Below are positions 59,098 through 64,000 of a DNA stretch of 64,000 nucleotides, piece by piece. The DNA lies in assembly GCA_964195715.1 (NCBI GenBank), contig CAXMRU010000057.1, positions 1-64,000 of the forward strand, written 5' to 3'. Positions within the stretch are counted from its first letter, which is position 1; each line of letters starts with the position of its first letter. Position numbers and translations under genes: made by a program. Below the pieces are notes generated by a model. That model was not told where the DNA came from. It worked only from the letters and a program-made list of their open reading frames with translations, and did not search any database. The DNA is from Benthicola sp964195715 (GTDB taxonomy: Bacteria; Gemmatimonadota; Gemmatimonadetes; Palauibacterales; Palauibacteraceae).

Positions 59098-61221
59098 ATG
59101 CTGGACAGCTTGCTGCGACCGAAGTCGATCGCAGTCGTCGGCGCCAGCCGGCGGGCCGGGAGTATTGGAAACGGGATGCTCCGGCACCTGGTGGAGAGTG
59201 GCTTCACGGGACCGGTGTATCCGGTGAACCCGACGGCGGACTCGGTGAATTCCGTGCCGGCGTATCCCTCCATCAAGGCCCTCCCCGCAGTGCCTGACCT
59301 CGCGGTGATTATCGTTCCGAAGGACCTGGTCATCGGTGTGGTCCGGGAGTGCGTCGAGACCGGGATTAAGGGGCTCGTAATAATCACCGCGGGCTTCCGG
59401 GAGGTCGGCGGCGAGGGTGTGGAGCTCGAAAGAGAGCTCCTTGCTCTCGTGCGCGAGAACGGGCTGCGCATGGTCGGGCCCAACTGCATGGGCGTGATGA
59501 ACACGTCGCCTGCCGTATCCATGAATGCCACGTTCGCACCGGCGATGCCTCCGAACGGGGGAATCGCGTTCATGAGCCAGTCGGGTGCGATGGGCATGAC
59601 GATCCTCGACTACGCCATGGAGTACGGCATAGGGATCAGTCAGTTCGTGTCGATGGGAAACAAGGCTGATGTTTCCGGTAACGACCTGATCGAGTACTGG
59701 CAGGACGACGACGAGGTCGGCGTGATTCTCATGTACATCGAAGGCTTTGGGAATCCGCGCCACTTCACGACGCTCGCGAGGCGAGTCACGCGTCGGAAGC
59801 CGGTCCTGGCCGTGAAGGCGGGCCGCTCCGAGGCCGGGGCGAAGGCGGCCTCGAGCCACACCGGGGCCCTGGCGCAGGTGGACATAGCCACGGATGCGCT
59901 GTTCGCGCAGTGCGGTGTGCTGAGGGCAGATACGGTCGAGAGTCTGTTCGACGCGGCGATTGCGTTCAGCAAGGCGCCGCTTCCCCGGGGACCGAGAGTG
60001 GCCATCCTCACGAACGCCGGCGGGCCCGGGATCATCATCGCGGACGCGTGCGAGGGGTTTGGCCTGGACGTGGCGCCACTTTCAGAGGAAACGCAGGACA
60101 AGCTGCGCGACCACTTGCCGGCCGAAGCCAGCGTGGCCAACCCCGTGGACATGATCGCCAGCGCAACGCCGGGACAGGTGGAGCGTGCGATGCGGATCAT
60201 CGCTGCCGATCCGGGGATCGACTCGGTGATCGCCTCGTATGTGCCACTCGGGTTGGAAGCGCCCGTGATCGCCGCCTCGATCAAGCGCGGCGCTGAAGGG
60301 TGCGGAAAGCCGGTCCTGGCCGTGCTGATGAGCAAGCGGGGTCTCCCGCAAGGGATGGCTGAGCTACAGGACTCGCCTATCCCGGCGTACCGGTTTCCCG
60401 AATCGGCTGCACGGGCACTGGGTGAGATGTGGCGATACAAGCAATGGCTGGACCGACCGGCTGCCGAGGTTCGCCGCTTTGACGTCGACGCTGCGCGCGT
60501 GCACGAGCTCGTCGCCGCAGCGATCCGTGACGGTCGGGAGGGGCTCAGCGTAACCGAAGCGTTCGAGGTTCTCGAGTGCTACGGCATTCCGGTCGCGCCG
60601 TTTCGGATCGCCACACAGGAGGAGGATGTCCTTGGCGCCGCGGTCGAGATGGGATACCCGATCGTGCTCAAGGCTGTGTCGCAGGACATCGTGCACAAGA
60701 CGGAAGCGGGTGCCGTGAAGCTCGACCTTCGGGACGAGGACAGCCTGCGCACAGCGTGGCAAGAGATCTCGGCTGCTCTGGAGGGCGAGAGCGACGAGGC
60801 CCGGCAGGCCGGGGTGCTGGTGCAACGCATGTGGACGCGCGGTCGCGAGACGATCGTGGGCATGACGATGGAGCCGCAATTCGGACCGATCGTCATGTTC
60901 GGCCTCGGAGGCGTGTACGTCGAAGTGCTGCGGGACGTGGCTTTCCGGGTGCAGCCCGTAAGCACGGTGGACGCGGCCGAGATGATCCGCTCGTTGCGGG
61001 GCTACCGGATCCTCGAGGGTGTGCGTGGCGAGAAGGGAGTAGATCTGGAGCAACTGGCCGAAGTGATCGGGCGTGTGAGCCAGCTCGTAGGCGACCAGCC
61101 CGAGATCCTGGAGATGGACATCAATCCGTTCCTGGCGTTTCCGAAGGGGCAGGACAGCGTGGCGGTGGACGCCCGGTTCCGCGTAGGGCCGGCCGACTCC
61201 ACGGAAGGCAGAAGCTGGTGA
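59098..61221 (+). CDS. ADP-forming acyl-CoA (acetate-CoA) synthetase, fused subunits
   Basis: A 707-residue enzyme joining the CoA-binding and ligase (alpha) part (about 1-460) to the ATP-grasp (beta) part (about 480-700). AVVGASRRAGSIG at the start binds CoA. H254 in SSHTGALA is the phosphorylated histidine, and the ATP-grasp half contains YPIVLKAVSQDIVHKTEAG and FGLGGVYVE. It interconverts acyl-CoA + ADP + Pi with acid + CoA + ATP, conserving energy from acyl-CoA. The acyl group is unknown. The stop overlaps the next gene in a GTGA arrangement. Confidence 0.88.
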   Translation: MLDSLLRPKSIAVVGASRRAGSIGNGMLRHLVESGFTGPVYPVNPTADSVNSVPAYPSIKALPAVPDLAVIIVPKDLVIGVVRECVETGIKGLVIITAGFREVGGEGVELERELLALVRENGLRMVGPNCMGVMNTSPAVSMNATFAPAMPPNGGIAFMSQSGAMGMTILDYAMEYGIGISQFVSMGNKADVSGNDLIEYWQDDDEVGVILMYIEGFGNPRHFTTLARRVTRRKPVLAVKAGRSEAGAKAASSHTGALAQVDIATDALFAQCGVLRADTVESLFDAAIAFSKAPLPRGPRVAILTNAGGPGIIIADACEGFGLDVAPLSEETQDKLRDHLPAEASVANPVDMIASATPGQVERAMRIIAADPGIDSVIASYVPLGLEAPVIAASIKRGAEGCGKPVLAVLMSKRGLPQGMAELQDSPIPAYRFPESAARALGEMWRYKQWLDRPAAEVRRFDVDAARVHELVAAAIRDGREGLSVTEAFEVLECYGIPVAPFRIATQEEDVLGAAVEMGYPIVLKAVSQDIVHKTEAGAVKLDLRDEDSLRTAWQEISAALEGESDEARQAGVLVQRMWTRGRETIVGMTMEPQFGPIVMFGLGGVYVEVLRDVAFRVQPVSTVDAAEMIRSLRGYRILEGVRGEKGVDLEQLAEVIGRVSQLVGDQPEILEMDINPFLAFPKGQDSVAVDARFRVGPADSTEGRSW

Positions 61222-61898
61222 GCTATGCCGGGGAGCCGGTGGCGTGGGAGGACGACTCCGTACCGTTTCCAGCGAATCTCGGTCTCACGTGGTGGGACTG
61301 TCTCACGTCGCCGGACCGGTTCTTCTCGCGCCTGTCCTGGGAGGGAACGTTCGCGCGCCCCATCCTCTACTACCTGATCGTAGCCATCCTTGGCGGGACG
61401 CTCAGCCTGTTCTGGCTCGTCTGGGGCCCGTGGGGGGCCGCGAGCCAACTCGGACTCACGCTCGAATGGCAGCTGCTGATCTTCTTCCTCACGCCGTTCG
61501 CCGTGCTTCTGGCACTGGGGTTGGCTACCTCGATCCAGCACTTGTTCGTACTCATGCTTGCGCAGGAACGGAGGGGTTTCGGCGCCACAGCCACCGTGTT
61601 CTGCTACTCGAGCGGAGTCGGGTTGCTCACGGCCGTGCTCCCGCCGGCGTTCGGGTTCGGTGCGGCAGCCGGGGGGCTCTTCGGGTCGTTCTACCTCGTC
61701 GTGTATTCCATGCTTGCTGTCGCGGTGCAGCTCTGGTACGTCGCCGTCCTGGTGTTCGGCATGCGCCGGGCCCACTCTACGACGACCGGCCGGGCGATTG
61801 CCATCGTACTGCTTCCGATAGGCGTCGGGTTCGCGCTTGCCCTCGGCCTGGCGATCGTGGCCGCCGCCCTCATAGCCCTCGCGGAGCTTCCCGTTTGA
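61218..61898 (+). CDS. Yip1-like multi-pass membrane protein
   Basis: A 226-residue integral membrane protein with about five hydrophobic helices after an N-terminal WWDCLTSPDRFFSRL stretch, the pattern of bacterial Yip1-domain proteins. The function of these in bacteria is not known. GTG 61218 overlaps the preceding stop by 4 nt, and its own stop overlaps the next start in a TTGA arrangement, so it is clearly part of the operon. Codons further upstream in this frame are antisense-like noise inside the synthetase gene. Confidence 0.7.
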   Translation: MSYAGEPVAWEDDSVPFPANLGLTWWDCLTSPDRFFSRLSWEGTFARPILYYLIVAILGGTLSLFWLVWGPWGAASQLGLTLEWQLLIFFLTPFAVLLALGLATSIQHLFVLMLAQERRGFGATATVFCYSSGVGLLTAVLPPAFGFGAAAGGLFGSFYLVVYSMLAVAVQLWYVAVLVFGMRRAHSTTTGRAIAIVLLPIGVGFALALGLAIVAAALIALAELPV

Positions 61899-62710
61899 GC
61901 AACCTGCGCCACGTCACGGAGCGCATCGAACGCGAAGAGTTCGCCCGCGGACACATTGCGCTCGGCGACACACCCGCCGTGCCACGCCCGGCGGCAACGA
62001 TCGTCCTGGCCTGGCCTGAGCCGGGCACGACGACGTATCGCGTGCTCCTGCTCAAGCGCCCCGACGCGGCCCGTTTCGCGGCTGGAGCGTACGTCTTCGC
62101 CGGCGGTGTGATCGATAAGGCCGACGCATCACCGGAAGCACTCTGCCTGCTGCCGCCTGACCTGCGACAGCCCGAGGGCCCCGCGGCCGTGGCGGCGCTC
62201 AGGGAGTTGTTCGAGGAGACCGGATTTCTGATCGCCGATAGGCCAGTGAACGCGGAGCGGGCGGCCCGCGTCCGGGGATCGCTGCTGCGCGGGGAACTGG
62301 GCTTTGCGGAGGCCGCGGCGGAGCTTGGCGCCACATTCCGTAACGTTCGGGCCGCCTATCTGTCGCGCTGGGTGACTCCGGCCCGCTTCGCGCGCCGGTA
62401 TGATACGCGCTTCTTTCTCACGATCCTCGACGCGGAGACCCCTCCGGACCCGGAGCTCACGCAGGAGCTGGTGGGGCATGTGTGGATCACGCCGGCCGAA
62501 GCGGTGCGGGCGTTCGCCGCCGCCGAGCTCCCGATGCTGTTTCCGACGCGAAGTACCCTCCAGCAGCTGGCGGAAGAGACCGACATCGCGGCCTTGCTGA
62601 GCTCCTGCCATGGCAGCGAGCCGGAGGCTGTGGAACCACGCCTCGTCGTGCGGGGAGATTCGGTCCGGCCCGTGCTGCCCGGGGATCCGGAGTACGATGA
62701 GGCAGAGTGA
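61895..62710 (+). CDS. Nudix hydrolase with an insertion in the Nudix box (NUDT19-like)
   Basis: A 271-residue Nudix protein. The box starts with FAGGVIDKAD and ends with RELFEETGFLI, but about 20 extra residues lie between the Gly-rich start and the catalytic REL-EE core. An insertion at this place is characteristic of NUDT19/RP2-type enzymes, which cleave CoA and acyl-CoA to phosphopantetheines. That fits with the ADP-forming acyl-CoA synthetase in the same operon. TTG 61895 makes a 4-nt overlap with the Yip1 gene; the longer frame upstream lies within it. Substrate assignment is inference. Confidence 0.78.
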   Translation: MSNLRHVTERIEREEFARGHIALGDTPAVPRPAATIVLAWPEPGTTTYRVLLLKRPDAARFAAGAYVFAGGVIDKADASPEALCLLPPDLRQPEGPAAVAALRELFEETGFLIADRPVNAERAARVRGSLLRGELGFAEAAAELGATFRNVRAAYLSRWVTPARFARRYDTRFFLTILDAETPPDPELTQELVGHVWITPAEAVRAFAAAELPMLFPTRSTLQQLAEETDIAALLSSCHGSEPEAVEPRLVVRGDSVRPVLPGDPEYDEAE

Positions 62711-63533
62711 ATCGTTCCGCGTCCCCGAGCCGGTCTCCTGGTTCGTTGCGTCCAATCCAGGACCTCTTACGCTGGATGGAACACGCTGCTACCGGGTGGG
62801 CGACAAGCGTGTTGTGCTCGTGGATCCCGGTCCCGCAATGCCGGGGCAGCTGGATCGACTCGAGAAGCTGGTGGACGGCCGTCCGGTCGAAGCGATCTGC
62901 CTGACACATGCCCACGCGGATCACTCGGGCATCGCCGCTGGGGCCGCGGAGTGTTTCGGAGCGTCGGTCGCCGCGTCGGTGGATACGCTGTCTCGGCTTG
63001 GCATCGTCGGCCGTGCCCTGGCGGGTGGTGACACGATCCCGGTGGATGGGGGAGCCCTCCGCTTGAGGGCACTCGAGGCGCCCGGCCATTCGGCGGACCA
63101 CCTGGCGTATCTGCTGGAGCCAGGCCGGTGCGTGTTCACCGGAGATCTCGTTCTGGGGGCGGGAAGCAGTGTAGTTCTGCACCCGGACGGCGAGGTGAGG
63201 GCTTGCCTCGCGAGCTTCAGTCGTATTCTGTCCCTGCGTCCGGGCTGCCTCTATCCGGGGCACGGCCCACCGGTCGACGATGGGGAGGCGCGCGTGAGGG
63301 ACTACCGGGAACACCGGATCGAGAGACACGGGCAGGTGATCGAAGCAGTGCAGACAGGTGCTCGCACGGTCGAGAACGTGCGGAAGCTCGTGTACGGTGA
63401 CCTGGCCCCGGATCTTGAGAAGGCGGCCGACGCCGCCATTCGGGCCCACATCGTGTATATGCGAGAGCAGGGCGACGACGTACCACCGATCGCCGGCCTG
63501 GATGATTCGAGTCCTGGGCCCGAAGAATCATGA
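62697..63533 (+). CDS. Metallo-beta-lactamase-fold hydrolase (LACTB2-like)
   Basis: A 278-residue MBL-fold protein with THAHADHSG (zinc site), the APGHSADH histidine, the GDLVLG aspartate and the YPGHGPPV histidine, and a C-terminal winged-helix-like part. LACTB2 relatives are RNases or thioesterase-like hydrolases; glyoxalase-II-type activity on thioesters is another option and would suit the CoA-related neighbours. ATG 62697 overlaps the Nudix gene by 14 nt. Confidence 0.82.
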   Translation: MRQSESFRVPEPVSWFVASNPGPLTLDGTRCYRVGDKRVVLVDPGPAMPGQLDRLEKLVDGRPVEAICLTHAHADHSGIAAGAAECFGASVAASVDTLSRLGIVGRALAGGDTIPVDGGALRLRALEAPGHSADHLAYLLEPGRCVFTGDLVLGAGSSVVLHPDGEVRACLASFSRILSLRPGCLYPGHGPPVDDGEARVRDYREHRIERHGQVIEAVQTGARTVENVRKLVYGDLAPDLEKAADAAIRAHIVYMREQGDDVPPIAGLDDSSPGPEES

Positions 63534-64000
63534 CGGCCAGGAAAGCCGGGCCCATGGCTTTGGGGATCATCTTCTTCACCGTCTTCCTCGATCTCGTCGG
63601 GTTCGGGATCGTTCTTCCGCTCCTGCCGTTCTACGCGACCGAGTTAGGAGCCTCTCCGTTCGAGGTGGGACTGATCATCGCGTCGTACTCGGCGATGCAG
63701 TTCCTGTTCGCGCCGATCTGGGGTGCTCTCTCGGATCGATACGGAAGGCGATCGTTGTTGCTCATCGGACTCTTCGGCTCGGCCATGTCCTACGTAGTGT
63801 TCGGGCTGGCCCGGTCCCTCGAGGTACTCCTGTTCTCGAGGGTGATCGCCGGTATCATGGGTGCCACCATCCCGGTGGCGCAGGCTTACATCGCCGATTC
63901 CACGACGGCGGAGCGCCGAGCGCGTGGCATGGGTCTGATTGGAGCTGCGTTCGGCCTCGGTTTCATCTTCGGCCCTGCGATCGGGGGCGGCCTCAGCACG
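63530..64000 (+). CDS. MFS transporter, TetA-like (truncated by the window end)
   Basis: 157 codons are visible from ATG 63530, which overlaps the MBL stop by 4 nt. They encode the first four or so helices of a major facilitator: FTVFLDLVGFGIVLPLLPFY in helix 1, the motif A sequence GALSDRYGRR in the loop after helix 2, and SRVIAGIMGATIPVAQAYIAD around helix 4. The sequence fits TetA/drug-efflux-type proton antiporters. The rest lies beyond the window, so the substrate is unknown. Confidence 0.82.
   Translation, partial: MTARKAGPMALGIIFFTVFLDLVGFGIVLPLLPFYATELGASPFEVGLIIASYSAMQFLFAPIWGALSDRYGRRSLLLIGLFGSAMSYVVFGLARSLEVLLFSRVIAGIMGATIPVAQAYIADSTTAERRARGMGLIGAAFGLGFIFGPAIGGGLST

Noticed and set aside
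1..64000. CRISPR arrays, insertion sequences, prophage, tRNA and rRNA genes
   Set aside because: No regularly spaced repeats, transposase or integrase motifs, phage structural genes, or tRNA/rRNA signatures were found by reading both strands.

Overview
This GC-rich window is a piece of bacterial chromosome that includes the replication-origin neighbourhood. From about 45 to 58.6 kb it carries bactofilin, M23 peptidase, parB, parA, two parS sites, mnmG, mnmE, yidC, yidD, rnpA, rpmH, dnaA and dnaN. Signal peptides, lipoproteins, an OmpA-type lipoprotein, LapA and a complete-looking ceramide pathway indicate a diderm. The mix of secreted M1, M14 and M20 peptidases, a giant SARP/AAA/TPR regulator, HD-GYP signalling and sphingolipid genes is most compatible with Gemmatimonadota or a neighbouring FCB-type phylum. 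That placement is an inference; there is no rRNA gene in the window to confirm it. I saw no tRNA, rRNA, CRISPR array, insertion sequence or prophage.

Layout. 0-6.5 kb: an HD-GYP phosphodiesterase preceded by a well-translated-looking mini-ORF, facing a 1100-residue SARP-type ATPase regulator, then a lipoprotein. 6.6-21 kb: a long minus-strand run. Read in the direction of transcription it holds serine palmitoyltransferase, a GNAT-fold ceramide synthase candidate, an SDR ceramide reductase candidate, a PAP2/AUR1-like enzyme, an ECF sigma and its zinc anti-sigma, a PDZ protein, a LuxE-LuxC fatty-acid reductase pair, an M1 peptidase, a Glu/Leu-type dehydrogenase and an M20 dipeptidase. 21-28.7 kb: an M23 lipoprotein, a patatin, LapA, an aconitase-superfamily enzyme, an OmpA lipoprotein, CsaA and YgfZ. 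28.8-32.4 kb: E1 alpha, E1 beta and E2 of a 2-oxo acid dehydrogenase complex, closed by a strong terminator. 32.4-37.7 kb: a canonical sigma-54 promoter drives a membrane-fusion protein, an ABC ATPase, an NtrC-type regulator and an NtrY-type kinase, with no permease. 37.7-45 kb: an M14 peptidase, HAD phosphatase, DUF1015 protein, MqnD-like protein, a PIN/AbrB pair and a cation exchanger. 45-58.6 kb: the origin and segregation block. 58.6-64 kb: a PTPS/QueD protein and a tightly overlapping operon of ADP-forming acyl-CoA synthetase, Yip1-like membrane protein, Nudix, MBL hydrolase and an MFS transporter cut by the window edge.

How the parts fit together. The four-gene sphingolipid operon is the most striking metabolic unit; it lies immediately upstream of an ECF sigma/anti-sigma pair, which hints at envelope homeostasis. 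The sigma-54 operon encodes its own candidate activator and sensor and so looks like a self-regulated efflux or envelope-export unit. parAB is translationally coupled to an M23 peptidase and followed by a bactofilin, linking chromosome segregation to a cell-shape or polar scaffold. Three same-orientation DnaA-box-like sites sit next to that block, and divergent consensus-like promoters separate rpmH from dnaA.
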